Positions 9,142 to 17,382 of a stretch of DNA of 61,778 nt are shown here, piece by piece (positions within the stretch are counted from its first letter, which is position 1; each line of letters begins with the position of its first letter). Under the pieces are notes generated by a model. It did no database searches and was not told the DNA's origin. It was given only the letters and a program-made list of their open reading frames with translations. This DNA comes from Bacillus marinisedimentorum (GTDB taxonomy: Bacteria > Bacillota > Bacilli > Bacillales > Bacillaceae_O), in the NCBI RefSeq assembly GCF_001644195.2, contig NZ_LWBL02000019.1, forward strand, positions 1-61,778, given 5' to 3'. The translations under genes and the position numbers were made by a program.

Positions 9142-9984
9142 TTATAGTAAAACAGGTTTTTTCTCAAATTGCGAGCTGATTTCCTTTGACCGTTTGGCAG
9201 CATTCTTGACTGCTTCCATGAAAGCTGCTCCACCGCCGTTTTCATCAAGTGCCTCGAGGCCAGCCTGGGTGGTTCCGTTCGGGGAAGTCACTTTACGACG
9301 AAGATCAGCAGGTGTATCATCGCCGGATTGTACCATTTTGCCTGCTCCAAGCACCATCTGTGCAGCTATTTTGCGGGCTGTTTCACGATCCATCCCTTCT
9401 GCTGCAGCTACTTGTTCAAGATGCTCAATTACATAGTAGATGTATGCGGGACCACTGCCTGCGAGGCCAGTGAAGACATCCATGTGCTTTTCTTCAATCG
9501 TTGTCACATCACCGATAGTCTGAAGAAGTTCAGCTGCAGTTTCCATTTCTGAGCGGCACACATGGGAACCTGCTGATATGGCAGTAGATGATTCACCGAT
9601 CATGCTTGAGGTGTTCGGCATGACGCGAATCACCTTCGGCGCGCCGCCAATTTCTTCTTCTATATAAGAAGTTGAGATCCCGGCAAGTACGGATAGCACA
9701 AGCTGGCCGTCTGTGATTCTTCCTTTAAGGGGCTCCAGAACTTTTTCTGCATCCTTCGGTTTTACAGCGAGGATGATGATATCTGCTTCGTCAATTCGCA
9801 AAGCGCAGTCGGCTGTCACATTAATATTATATTTGTTTTCGAGTTCATTTCTTCTTGTTTTATTGCTTCTGTTAGCGGCCGTAACATTCTCAGGGCGAAG
9901 CTTTTTTTCTTGAAGCATACCGGCAATCATTGCTTCGGCCATAGAACCGGCTCCGATGAAAAGTACATTTGTATTTTGTAACAT
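9142..9984 (-). CDS. proC: Pyrroline-5-carboxylate reductase
   Basis: A 280-residue enzyme that reduces delta-1-pyrroline-5-carboxylate to proline with NAD(P)H, the last step of proline synthesis. The N-terminal dinucleotide fold shows VLFIGAGSMAEAMIAG, then AVKPKD near 72, VIRVMPNTS near 112 and the C-terminal family signature around GLAGSGPAYIYY and KVTSPNGTTQAG. Start chosen at the ATG after CTAAGGAGGTAACG; in-frame codons upstream have no ribosome site. Single gene with its own terminator. It resembles B. subtilis ProI/ProG more than the short ComER protein. Confidence 0.92.
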   Translation of the reverse strand: MLQNTNVLFIGAGSMAEAMIAGMLQEKKLRPENVTAANRSNKTRRNELENKYNINVTADCALRIDEADIIILAVKPKDAEKVLEPLKGRITDGQLVLSVLAGISTSYIEEEIGGAPKVIRVMPNTSSMIGESSTAISAGSHVCRSEMETAAELLQTIGDVTTIEEKHMDVFTGLAGSGPAYIYYVIEHLEQVAAAEGMDRETARKIAAQMVLGAGKMVQSGDDTPADLRRKVTSPNGTTQAGLEALDENGGGAAFMEAVKNAAKRSKEISSQFEKKPVLL

Positions 9985-10023
9985 CGTTACCTCCTTAGAA
10001 GAATTAGTCGTTTCTTCCTGCAC

Positions 10024-10218
10024 GATATATCATATTAACATGATTCATTATAACTTCAACCATTTTCAAGGAAGTCGGCATGTATATCCCGAGAAACCCT
10101 GTGTAAACGCTCTCACTCGTGTGTCCCGGTACGCTCATGCCGGCTCACGGTAAATAAACGCCCCACATCCCCCAAAATGGACATTCGCGATGAACCGGAA
10201 ATTTTTTCAGCAAAACTC
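10024..10218. other. Intergenic region between proC and clpE, no gene seen
   Basis: The 351-bp divergent gap has no credible ORF. Its right part holds the clpE promoter and CtsR operators, listed separately. In the left part I see only weak inverted sequence around CGGCATG (10078) and CATGCCGG (10137). Confidence 0.5.
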
Positions 10219-10247
10219 TTGAAAGTCAAAAAAGGTCAAAGTATAAT
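10219..10247 (+). promoter_or_regulatory. Sigma-A promoter of clpE
   Basis: TTGAAA (10219-10224), a 17-bp spacer and TATAAT (10242-10247). The spacer contains the first CtsR heptad pair. Confidence 0.85.
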
Positions 10248-10281
10248 GAAAGTACATTAGTCAAAGATAGTCAAAGTCAAA
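10224..10281 (+). promoter_or_regulatory. CtsR operators upstream of clpE
   Basis: Tandem (A/G)GTCAAA heptads 10 bp apart, the known CtsR box form: one pair at 10224-10240 inside the promoter spacer, one pair at 10259-10275 just past the expected transcription start, plus an extra heptad at 10275-10281. Binding there would block RNA polymerase, as for the clp genes of B. subtilis. Confidence 0.9.
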
Positions 10282-10374
10282 CAAACCGGCTAATGAACAG
10301 ACTGAAGAGATTTTTAACCATACACCTTATCAAATTAACTTAAAAAGAATGAAAAATATGGAGGAGGTTACTTC

Positions 10375-12513
10375 ATGTATTGTGAAAAGTGCCAGACTAA
10401 ACCTGCAGTTGTCCATTTCAAAATCAGAAACAATCATGAACAAAAAGAATTGCATCTTTGTGCTGAATGTTATGCAGAGGTCCGCAATAAAATGGGGGCA
10501 TCCAGTCCATCCGGCATGTTTGGCTCACAGCAGCCTTTCAATGGGATGTTTTCAGGAAACGGCGGCTTCACGCCTCCTCACGAAGCAGGCGCTAATGAAG
10601 CTGCCCCCCAGGAACACCAGGGGCTCCTTGACGAACTGGGCCGAAATGTGACAAACGCTGCCCGTGCAGGCTTAATCGATCCGGTGATTGGCCGTGACCA
10701 AGAAGTGGAACGGGTAATCGAAATCCTGAATCGCCGAAATAAGAACAACCCTGTCTTGATCGGTGAACCCGGGGTCGGAAAAACAGCAATCGCTGAAGGC
10801 CTTGCCCTAAAGGTTACTGAAGGTGATGTGCCATCCAAGCTGCTCAATAAAGAACTGTATGTGCTTGATGTTGCATCACTTGTAGCCGATACAGGCATCC
10901 GGGGACAATTTGAAGAACGGATGCAGGAATTAATCAAAGAATTGCAGGAACGGAAAAACGTCATCCTGTTTGTAGATGAAATCCATCTCCTTGTCGGTGC
11001 CGGTTCGGCCCAGGGCTCAATGGATGCAGGCAATATTTTAAAACCGGCTCTGGCCCGCGGTGAATTGCAGCTGATCGGTGCAACCACACTCAAAGAATAC
11101 CGCGATATCGAAAAGGATGCCGCGCTTGAGCGCCGACTGCAGCCGGTCATTGTCAACGAACCGACAGTTGAGGAAACAATCGAAATCCTAAACGGCATTC
11201 GTGACAAATATGAAGAATACCACGGTGTATCTTATGAAGAAGAAACCATCCGAGCATGTGCCCTTCTGTCCCACCGTTATATTCAGGATCGCCACTTGCC
11301 GGATAAAGCGATCGACCTGCTTGATGAAGCGGGATCCAAAGCGAACCTAAAATCAGACGTCACACAGGATGAGGCAAGCATCCAAAATCGGCTCGGAGAA
11401 CTGCATCAACAAAAAGAGAAGGCGACAAAAGAAGAAAATTACGAATTGGCCGCACGGCTCCGCGATGAAGAAAAACAACTGGAAAAAAAGCTTTCAGCAA
11501 CATCTGACAATAACAAAATTAACGTCTCTGCAGAAGATATCCAGTCCATCATAGAAAAGAAAACCGGAATACCCGTACGCAAGCTTCAGCTTGATGAACA
11601 GCAAAAAATGAAAAACCTTGATAAGAAACTTTCCGAAAAAGTCATCGGCCAGGAAGAAGCCGTCAAAAAAGTGACGAAAGCGGTGCGCCGCAGCCGGGCC
11701 GGCTTGAAGGCGAAAACCCGGCCGATCGGTTCCTTCCTGTTCGTCGGTCCGACAGGTGTAGGTAAAACAGAACTTACCCGCGCACTTGCCGAAGAATTAT
11801 TCGGCAGCCGGGAAGCGATGATCCGCCTGGATATGAGCGAATATATGGAGAAACATTCGGTCTCCAAGCTGATCGGTTCCCCTCCAGGATATGTGGGGCA
11901 TGATGAAGCCGGCCAGCTTACTGAAAAAGTGCGCCGCAAGCCGTACAGCATCATCTTGCTCGATGAAATCGAAAAAGCCCATCCTGATGTACAGCATATG
12001 TTTCTGCAAATTCTTGAAGACGGCCGCCTCACTGACAGCCAGGGACGGACGGTCAGCTTCAAAGATTCTGTCATCATCATGACAAGTAATGCAGGAACCG
12101 CTGATCGGAAAAAGAAGCTTGGTTTTGGAACAACTGAGGAATATGCTGAGGAAAGCAGCATACTTGAATCACTCGGTTCCTTTTTCAAGCCGGAATTTTT
12201 AAACCGCTTTGACAGCATCATTCAGTTCAGCCCTCTTAAAGAAAAGCATCTCCTGCAAATCGTTGAGATTATGACTGACGAACTTGCTGAATCGCTGAAA
12301 GAGCAAGAACTGACTCTCGAAGTCTCAGACAATGCCAAGCAGAAGCTTGCTGAACTCGGTTACCATCCGGCGTTTGGCGCCCGCCCGCTCCGCAGGGTGA
12401 TCCAGGAACACCTTGAAGATAATATCGCCGATCTTCTGCTTGATGAAGAAAATGTTAAATCATTGAGAGCCGACGTCAAAGACGGAAAAATTGTTGTCAA
12501 CAAAGCGAACTGA
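10375..12513 (+). CDS. clpE: ATP-dependent Clp protease ATPase ClpE
   Basis: A 712-residue Hsp100 ATPase that unfolds proteins for ClpP. The N terminus has the ClpE-type zinc finger (C3xxC6, C29xxC32) instead of the ClpC N-domain. Two AAA+ modules follow: Walker [10 protein letters not shown] near residue 130 and GPTGVGKTE near 460, each with a Walker B ([17 protein letters not shown]). A UVR/coiled-coil segment lies between ([19 protein letters not shown], about 358-377), and the C-terminal D2-small domain closes the protein ([13 protein letters not shown]). GGAGGTTACTTC precedes the ATG. Regulated by CtsR, so expected to rise on heat or protein stress. Confidence 0.95.
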   Translation: MYCEKCQTKPAVVHFKIRNNHEQKELHLCAECYAEVRNKMGASSPSGMFGSQQPFNGMFSGNGGFTPPHEAGANEAAPQEHQGLLDELGRNVTNAARAGLIDPVIGRDQEVERVIEILNRRNKNNPVLIGEPGVGKTAIAEGLALKVTEGDVPSKLLNKELYVLDVASLVADTGIRGQFEERMQELIKELQERKNVILFVDEIHLLVGAGSAQGSMDAGNILKPALARGELQLIGATTLKEYRDIEKDAALERRLQPVIVNEPTVEETIEILNGIRDKYEEYHGVSYEEETIRACALLSHRYIQDRHLPDKAIDLLDEAGSKANLKSDVTQDEASIQNRLGELHQQKEKATKEENYELAARLRDEEKQLEKKLSATSDNNKINVSAEDIQSIIEKKTGIPVRKLQLDEQQKMKNLDKKLSEKVIGQEEAVKKVTKAVRRSRAGLKAKTRPIGSFLFVGPTGVGKTELTRALAEELFGSREAMIRLDMSEYMEKHSVSKLIGSPPGYVGHDEAGQLTEKVRRKPYSIILLDEIEKAHPDVQHMFLQILEDGRLTDSQGRTVSFKDSVIIMTSNAGTADRKKKLGFGTTEEYAEESSILESLGSFFKPEFLNRFDSIIQFSPLKEKHLLQIVEIMTDELAESLKEQELTLEVSDNAKQKLAELGYHPAFGARPLRRVIQEHLEDNIADLLLDEENVKSLRADVKDGKIVVNKAN

Positions 12514-12525
12514 TTTTGAAGATAT

Positions 12526-12556
12526 GCACCGGTGCAGCCCGCCCCGGTGCTTTTTT
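12526..12556 (+). terminator. Terminator of clpE
   Basis: GCACCGG-loop-CCGGTGC followed by TTTTTT, 13 bases after the clpE stop. Confidence 0.85.
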
Positions 12557-12676
12557 CCGTGCAAAACCGCCCTGCAGTCGGTATCCCCCCTGATTAGAAG
12601 GCTTTGAGTGTGATGCAAGACGATGATAATGCTACAATAATGGAAATGAAAACAAATTTATAAAGGGGGAACTTTT

Positions 12677-13642
12677 GTGGAACCAAAAACACCTGAAAAC
12701 CTGGAACACCGCACGTATCTGATTGATGGTTATGATTTAAATACGGAAGGGCGCACCGGCTCTTATGTGATGCTCGGTGATAAGCTCACGATTGTTGAAA
12801 CGAGTGCAAGTCCTTCTGTCCCTTATATATTGGACGGTCTTAAACAGTTGAATCTGGACCCCCTGGATGTGGAATACATCATCGTCACACATATCCATCT
12901 GGATCACGCCGGGGGTGCTGGACTTCTCTTGAACGACTGCCCTAATGCGAAGGTAGTTGTCCATTCCCGCGGAAAGCGCCATCTTGCCGATCCTTCTAAA
13001 CTCATTGCCGGAGCTCGGGCAGTGTATGGAGAAAAGTTCGATGGCTTGTTCAACCCGATAGTGCCGATTCCTGAAGAAAAATTAATTGTCATGGAAGACG
13101 GTGAAGGCCTTGCCATTAGTGATGATTGCACCCTGACCTTTTACGATAGCCCCGGTCACGCAAAACACCATTTCAGTATTTTTGATCCGGTTTCTAACGG
13201 CATTTTCGCCGGTGATACAGCCGGGATCTTTTACCACCAGCTTCTGGATGACGGGCTTGAATTCTATATTCCTTCAACTTCGCCGAATCAGTTTGACCCT
13301 GATGCCATGCTGAACAGCATCGAAAAGTTCGAAGAAATCGGCCCGGAACGGATTTACTTCGGACATTACGGAATGTCTGAAAATCCCCAGGAAGTATACA
13401 AACAGATGAGGTTCTGGATTCCGGAATTTGTCGAAGCAGGTGAAAGCGGAATGGAAAAAGCGGGATCTGCAAGCATGGAAGAGGCAACAGCCGCCGTCTA
13501 TGAAAGGCTTTATGAAAAAGTATCATCCCACCTGACGGACAAAGGCATTCCAGAAAGCCATCGTGTTTATGATTTGATTAAGCTCGACCTTGAAGTTAGC
13601 GCCATGGGGCTTGCCGATTACTTGATGAAAAAAGGCAAGTGA
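12677..13642 (+). CDS. Metallo-beta-lactamase-fold hydrolase
   Basis: A 321-residue MBL-fold hydrolase. The metal-binding THIHLDHAGG motif is near residue 73, with further ligands in DSPGHAKHH (His) near 154, FAGDTAG (Asp) near 175 and FGHYG (His) near 236, so the two-metal site is complete. An extra C-terminal helical region (residues 245-321) follows. Substrate is not evident; relatives include glyoxalase II-like and lactonase-like enzymes. The GTG start follows AAAGGGGGAACTTTT. Monocistronic, between clpE and a dispersed repeat. Confidence 0.8.
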   Translation: MEPKTPENLEHRTYLIDGYDLNTEGRTGSYVMLGDKLTIVETSASPSVPYILDGLKQLNLDPLDVEYIIVTHIHLDHAGGAGLLLNDCPNAKVVVHSRGKRHLADPSKLIAGARAVYGEKFDGLFNPIVPIPEEKLIVMEDGEGLAISDDCTLTFYDSPGHAKHHFSIFDPVSNGIFAGDTAGIFYHQLLDDGLEFYIPSTSPNQFDPDAMLNSIEKFEEIGPERIYFGHYGMSENPQEVYKQMRFWIPEFVEAGESGMEKAGSASMEEATAAVYERLYEKVSSHLTDKGIPESHRVYDLIKLDLEVSAMGLADYLMKKGK

Positions 13643-13719
13643 GATAAGAAATGTTGAGGTGCTCATTCTGAGGCACAGCATAAGCTTGTCCGTGAACTGG
13701 ACAGCAACTTATACATTTT

Positions 13720-13848
13720 AAAGAAAACCTGTCGACTGGCGAGCCTATAGGCAAAGACAGAGGCGTAGTTGCCCTTATCTATATTCTTTAAACCGGCCGC
13801 TGCGTCGAAACACTGCCTTACTGACAATTTATCCTTACCTGTAGGGTA
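13720..13848. repeat. Dispersed repeat family C, copy 1
   Basis: Shares the core GCCCTTATCTATATTCTT (13771-13788 region), GGCCGCTGCGTCGAAA and CTGACAATTTAT with copies at 15870, 18902, 30046, 31384 and 61483. About 130 bp, non-coding, plus orientation like the others. Confidence 0.8.
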
Positions 13849-13850
13849 TT

Positions 13851-13889
13851 AAAAAGGCTTTCAGGCATCTTTCGCCTGAAAGCCTTTTT
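13851..13889. terminator. Terminator below the peroxiredoxin gene
   Basis: AAAGGCTTTCAGGC-loop-GCCTGAAAGCCTTT with A and T runs on both sides; it can end the minus-strand peroxiredoxin gene and also readthrough from the MBL gene. Confidence 0.85.
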
Positions 13890-13894
13890 CATGA

Positions 13895-14365
13895 TCATTC
13901 TTCCGCTTTCAATCTGCGCAGTTCCTCCATCGTACGTTCATAATGTTCTGCAGTGCCTGCCCCGAACTCGGTATTCTGATATTTCAAATTGCCGTCTTTG
14001 CCGACAACGAATACTGAACGCCTGGCGACAAGATCCTTGTCATTGAATACATCGTACTTCCTGGCCGTTTCTTTGTGCCAATCCGACAGAAGCGGATACG
14101 GCAGTGTTCCCAGACTTGCCGCAAATACGTTATGTGCAAAAATATGGTCAACACTGATTGCCAGCACTTCTGCATCATATTCCTCAATTTTTTTGTAATC
14201 TTCCTTCCAGGAAGACAGTTCCTTGATTCAGCCAGGTGTAAAATCGAGTGGATAAAAAGCGACGAGAACATTTTTCTTTCCTTTGTAATCAGATAATGAA
14301 ATTTTATTGCCTGTTGTAGACGACAGCTGAAAATCAGGGGCTGGTTGTCCAATTTCAAGTGGCAA
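13895..14365 (-). CDS. Selenocysteine peroxiredoxin (in-frame TGA at catalytic position)
   Basis: A 156-residue AhpC/TSA-family thiol peroxidase that would reduce hydrogen peroxide and organic peroxides. Ordinary ORF calling splits it at TGA (14228-14230), which gives PLDFTPGUIKELSSW: the stop lies exactly on the peroxidatic Cys of the family (residue 46). Frame and homology continue on both sides (EIGQPAPDFQL before; LAISVDH, YPLLSDW, RSVFVVGKDG after). Eleven bases past the UGA, a GUCUUCC-UGGAA-GGAAGAU hairpin (14216-14198) fits the bacterial SECIS pattern. There is no Cys in the whole protein, so no resolving Cys; an outside thiol would be needed. The start is a TTG after AAGGAGGGATTCAA. 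Seen: the TGA and hairpin. Inferred: Sec insertion. Confidence 0.85.
14198..14227 (-). promoter_or_regulatory. Putative bSECIS element in the peroxiredoxin mRNA
   Basis: Downstream of the UGA: 11-nt spacer, 7-bp stem (one G-U pair), loop UGGAA with G in second place, loop starting at nucleotide 19. The formate dehydrogenase hairpin in this window has the same spacing. Confidence 0.65.
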
Positions 14366-14426
14366 TTGAATCCCTCCTTTTTCCTTTTTGTTATTCCCTT
14401 CCCCTTTTCTTTGAAACCCGGCAATT

Positions 14427-14450
14427 GAAAACCCTCACTTTTCCGGAGGG
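14427..14450 (-). terminator. Terminator overlapping the small zinc-ribbon gene stop
   Basis: CCCTC-CGGAAAAGT-GAGGG followed by TTTTC on the minus strand. The stop codon of the 46-residue gene lies inside the hairpin. Confidence 0.6.
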
Positions 14451-14575
14451 TTTGGATCTTTGGGGTTTTTATGGACTTCTATTATGATCGGTTCAAGAAA
14501 ATGATCAGTCCGGCAAGCGGGACACTCGTTTCGTTCTTTTATGATCGTACAGCATCGACGGCAGGCATAATGCAT
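14435..14575 (-). CDS. 46-residue Cys-rich zinc-ribbon protein
   Basis: A very small gene with AGGAGTTAATGAT ahead of the ATG. The product starts MHYACRRCC and continues NECPACRTDHF: Cys at 5, 8, 9, 18 and 21 form a compact zinc ribbon, then a short EPIIIEVHKNP segment. The arrangement (CxxC, ~9 residues, CPxC, then a short beta-like strand) recalls Spt4/RpoE2 zinc ribbons, but the match is weak at this length. It lies directly upstream of the selenocysteine peroxiredoxin on the same strand, with a small terminator between. I do not know its function. Confidence 0.6.
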   Translation of the reverse strand: MHYACRRCCTIIKERNECPACRTDHFLEPIIIEVHKNPKDPNPPEK

Positions 14576-14630
14576 ATCATTAACTCCTTTTTAATCCATC
14601 ATATGCCCGCCAACTGCTTTATTGTCTAAT

Positions 14631-14858
14631 TTAATAAAAAACAATAAACAGATAAAAGATATAGCCGAGCAAGACGGCCGCCATAACGGCGTACGCAAGG
14701 AAAACGGGATTCCGGGCAATCGGGTGTGCCTTTACTTGTTCGCTGATATCCGAATCTCTTTCGCTTTTCTGGTTCTGGCCGAGCCGGTATGTCCAGAAGA
14801 GCCCATACAGTGTGGTGATCACTACTAATACAATCAGTGCTAATGTTAAGCTGTCCAT
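14631..14858 (-). CDS. Small membrane protein, two TM segments
   Basis: A 75-residue protein with a hydrophobic N-terminal helix (LTLALIVLVVITTLYGLFW), a charged middle (about residues 27-50) and a second hydrophobic helix (VFLAYAVMAAVLLGYIFYLF). The start at ATG (MDSLTL) follows AAAGGAAGGGATGAGT; an ATG two codons upstream lies too close to that site. No family recognised. First of three same-strand small or peroxiredoxin genes (14.9 to 13.9 kb), which may be loosely linked. Confidence 0.6.
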   Translation of the reverse strand: MDSLTLALIVLVVITTLYGLFWTYRLGQNQKSERDSDISEQVKAHPIARNPVFLAYAVMAAVLLGYIFYLFIVFY

Positions 14859-15014
14859 ACTCATCCCTTCCTTTGAAAGTTTACCTTAGCTTTTGCGCAC
14901 GCGGCTAAAGTATGCATAACGGCAAAGAAAACCCGCGGACAAACTGGAATTCGACCTACTGGACACGCGGCAGGTTGAGCGGCTCCACCAGGACAATTTG
15001 CACCTAACTCCTCG

Positions 15015-15395
15015 AATCACGCATGGCGATGGCCAAAACCGGCCTGTTTACTCATGTGCGGTATCACTCAAACCCAATTACGGCTGGTGGCTTGGCGGAT
15101 TTGACTCATTATTTTTAAAAAAGGCAATTCGTTTTCTTCATGCTTACCTATTTCACGCCAGATAACTGTTCATTCGCGCCATATCCCCGGTTTTTCTCGC
15201 CGTACACGAACAACCGATACCAGGGGATGCCCTTTCACGCGGCACCCCGTTTCTTTCACGCCAAACTATAACTGTTTCACGCGCAACCTCTCACTTTTCA
15301 TGCCGTAGAGCCCGACTTTCACGCCGGAGCAGCTGTTTCACGCCGTTCAGCCCGGATTTCACGCCGCAACTCCGTGTTTTCACGCGCAACTGCTC
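15015..15395. repeat. Phased motif array, copy 1
   Basis: About 380 bp, repeated 452-453 bp downstream. From 15151 it is an array of the 9-mer TTTCACGCC (with G, A or T variants) starting at 15151, 15172, 15193, 15233, 15254, 15275, 15296, 15317, 15336, 15357 and 15378: steps of 21,21,40,21,21,21,21,19,21,21. The 12 bases between motifs are not conserved. No ORF with a ribosome site crosses it. Confidence 0.9.
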
Positions 15396-15466
15396 CGGTC
15401 CCATACGATCTCATACATACACAGCCTGAATTCAAAACATTGAAATTTGAGACGTTCCTTCCTCCA

Positions 15467-15848
15467 AATCACGCATACCGACGGCCAAAACCGGCCTGTT
15501 TACTCATGTGCGGTATCACTCAACCCCAATTATGGCTGGTGGCTTGGCGGATTTGACTCATTATTTTTAAAAAAGGCAATTCGTTTTCTTCATGCTTACC
15601 TATTTCACGCCAGATACCTGTTCATTCGCACCATATCCCCGGCTTTTCTCGCCGTACACGAACAACAGTGACCAGGTCGATGCACTTTCACGCGGCACCC
15701 CGTTTCTTTCACGCCAAACTATAACTGTTTCACGCACAATCTCTCACTTTTCATGCCGTAGAGCCCGACATTCAAACCGGAGCATCTGTTTCACGCCGTT
15801 CAGCCCGGATTTCACGCCGCAACCTGTGTTTTCATGACACAACTGCTC
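15467..15848. repeat. Phased motif array, copy 2
   Basis: Direct copy of 15015-15395. Motif starts at 15603, 15624, 15645, 15686, 15707, 15728, 15749, 15770, 15789, 15810 and 15830, again mostly 21 bp apart. Several motifs have decayed (for example ATTCAAACC at 15770), while the rest of the unit is close to copy 1. Confidence 0.9.
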
Positions 15849-15869
15849 AGCAGCCCAACAAATGCACAG

Positions 15870-15951
15870 GCGCAGCACCCCTTATCTATACTCTTAAAAT
15901 TGGCCGCTGCGTCAGTCTATTTCCTTGCTGACAATTTATGCTTTCTAATCC
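15870..15951. repeat. Dispersed repeat family C, copy 2 (partial)
   Basis: Contains CCCTTATCTATACTCTT, TTGGCCGCTGCGTC and CCTTGCTGACAATTTAT but lacks the left third seen in the other copies; it follows the phased array directly. Confidence 0.75.
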
Positions 15952-15959
15952 TGCAATGA

Positions 15960-15990
15960 AAAACAGCCGGCGTCCGTGTCAGCCGGCTGT
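15960..15990 (-). terminator. Terminator of the two-component operon
   Basis: ACAGCCGGC-loop-GCCGGCTGT followed by TTTTTC on the minus strand; the hairpin overlaps the stop codon of the kinase gene. Confidence 0.85.
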
Positions 15991-17382
15991 TTTCTCATGT
16001 GCTAAAGGGAGTACAGCAAAAAACGATGTCCCCTTCCCTTTCTTGCTCGAAACTGTAAGCGTACCTCCGTGTGCTTCCACAAAACCCTTCGCTATTGATA
16101 ATCCCAGGCCGGTTCCGCCGTCATTCCTTGTCCGGGCTGAATCGGTCCGATAAAAGCGCTCAAAAATGTGCGGCAGCAGTTCTTCTTCAATGCCGGGCCC
16201 TGTATCCAGCACTTCTATAGTGACTTCCTTATTTGTATGATAAAGGCTTATGCTGACATCACCGTCTTCCGGTGTATGCCGCAAAGCATTTCCGACTAAA
16301 TTGACGACGACCTGAGTGATCCGGTCTGCGTCAAGGTTGAGAAGAGGGATTTCGTTCCCTTCATCAAAGTGAAGCGATATTCCTTTTTCGTCGGCAGCCC
16401 ATTTGAAGTGCTCCACCACATTCCGGATGAGTGTGCCTGGCTCAACCGGCTCAAGGTTCAGAGTCAGTTTCCCTGCTTCTGCGAGGGTCAATTGCTGTAA
16501 ATCCTGAACAAGCCTGCTCAGCCTATACACTTCATCGCTCATTTGCAGAATGGTTTTTTCATCCGCCTCAATGGCTCCTTCCTGAATCGATTCAAGCCGG
16601 CCGCTCAAGATTGCGAGCGGCGTCCGCAGTTCATGCGCCACATCTGCTACGAGGGCTCTTCTTGCTTCCTCATTCCGTGCAAGTGCTTCCGACATATCGT
16701 TAAAGGAACCCGCAAGGTCCTGAAATTCATCACGGCTTTCCACCGTCACCTTGTGGTCGGTCTCGCCTTTGCCAATCCGTTCAGCAGCTGACATGAGCCT
16801 GTTCAGGGGCTTTGTCAGCACTCCGGCAAAGATGTAACCGGCAGCAACCGCCAGGAGGATTGCCCCGATGCTGCCAAGCAAAATCGAGCGATTGGTCGAA
16901 TCCATGAATTGCTGTTCTATGCCCAGCAGGTTTTTGGAAGCTGCATCGTGGACGACAAGAGTTCCGGCGAAACGCCCGTTTGCGGTCAACTCCCGCCTGA
17001 CCCCCTCATATTCGCCGGTATCCGGGTCAGATGGTATGCCGCCTGTATCAGCCACTGCACTGCCGTTTTGGTCAAGGACAACAAAATCGGAAGCAGACGC
17101 CATGCCTGACAGCCCCATTCTCCCCCTCATCATCCCTGGTCCGCGCTGCCCCTCTCCATAAATGGAACTTTCGGCAAAGATGCCCGCTCCTTCCCAGGAA
17201 CCATTCATTTCATAATAAGATTCAAGTGAACGGGCCAGGCGTTCGACCATTCCGCTTTGATTTTCTTCAAGATATATTTGGAAAATATTCTTCACCTGTT
17301 GATAGAGGTAAATAGATTGAAAAATGCCCGTCAAAAGAATGATGAATCCGAATGTAAGAATGATTTTGGTGCGGAGTTTCAT
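15979..17382 (-). CDS. Sensor histidine kinase
   Basis: A 467-residue membrane kinase. The first TM helix (residues 6-26) and second (about 165-190) enclose an extracytoplasmic sensor region of ~135 residues containing a Gly/Met-rich stretch (RGPGMMRGRMGLSGM). A HAMP linker follows (~190-242), then the H-box VAHELRTPL (phosphorylated His near 257), N-box NLVGNALRHTP, and G-boxes DTGPGIEE and GGTGLGLSIAKG. It overlaps the response regulator by 4 bases (ATGA), so they are translationally coupled. The signal is unknown; a Met-rich sensor might suggest metal or redox, but that is a guess. Confidence 0.88.
   Translation of the reverse strand: MKLRTKIILTFGFIILLTGIFQSIYLYQQVKNIFQIYLEENQSGMVERLARSLESYYEMNGSWEGAGIFAESSIYGEGQRGPGMMRGRMGLSGMASASDFVVLDQNGSAVADTGGIPSDPDTGEYEGVRRELTANGRFAGTLVVHDAASKNLLGIEQQFMDSTNRSILLGSIGAILLAVAAGYIFAGVLTKPLNRLMSAAERIGKGETDHKVTVESRDEFQDLAGSFNDMSEALARNEEARRALVADVAHELRTPLAILSGRLESIQEGAIEADEKTILQMSDEVYRLSRLVQDLQQLTLAEAGKLTLNLEPVEPGTLIRNVVEHFKWAADEKGISLHFDEGNEIPLLNLDADRITQVVVNLVGNALRHTPEDGDVSISLYHTNKEVTIEVLDTGPGIEEELLPHIFERFYRTDSARTRNDGGTGLGLSIAKGFVEAHGGTLTVSSKKGKGTSFFAVLPLAHEKTAG

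Noticed and set aside
10578-12221. Long antisense ORFs across clpE (about 210 codons)
   Set aside because: Serine- and arginine-rich shadow frames opposite a clear gene; no ribosome site.
13720-13848. Cyclic di-GMP riboswitch in the family C repeats
   Set aside because: The reverse complement has GGGCAA- and GACGCAG-like words, but in the wrong order and without the conserved helices; copies also lie away from gene starts.
15151-15838. CRISPR array
   Set aside because: The repeat is only 9 bp and the gaps 12 bp; CRISPR repeats and spacers are longer, and no cas gene is near.
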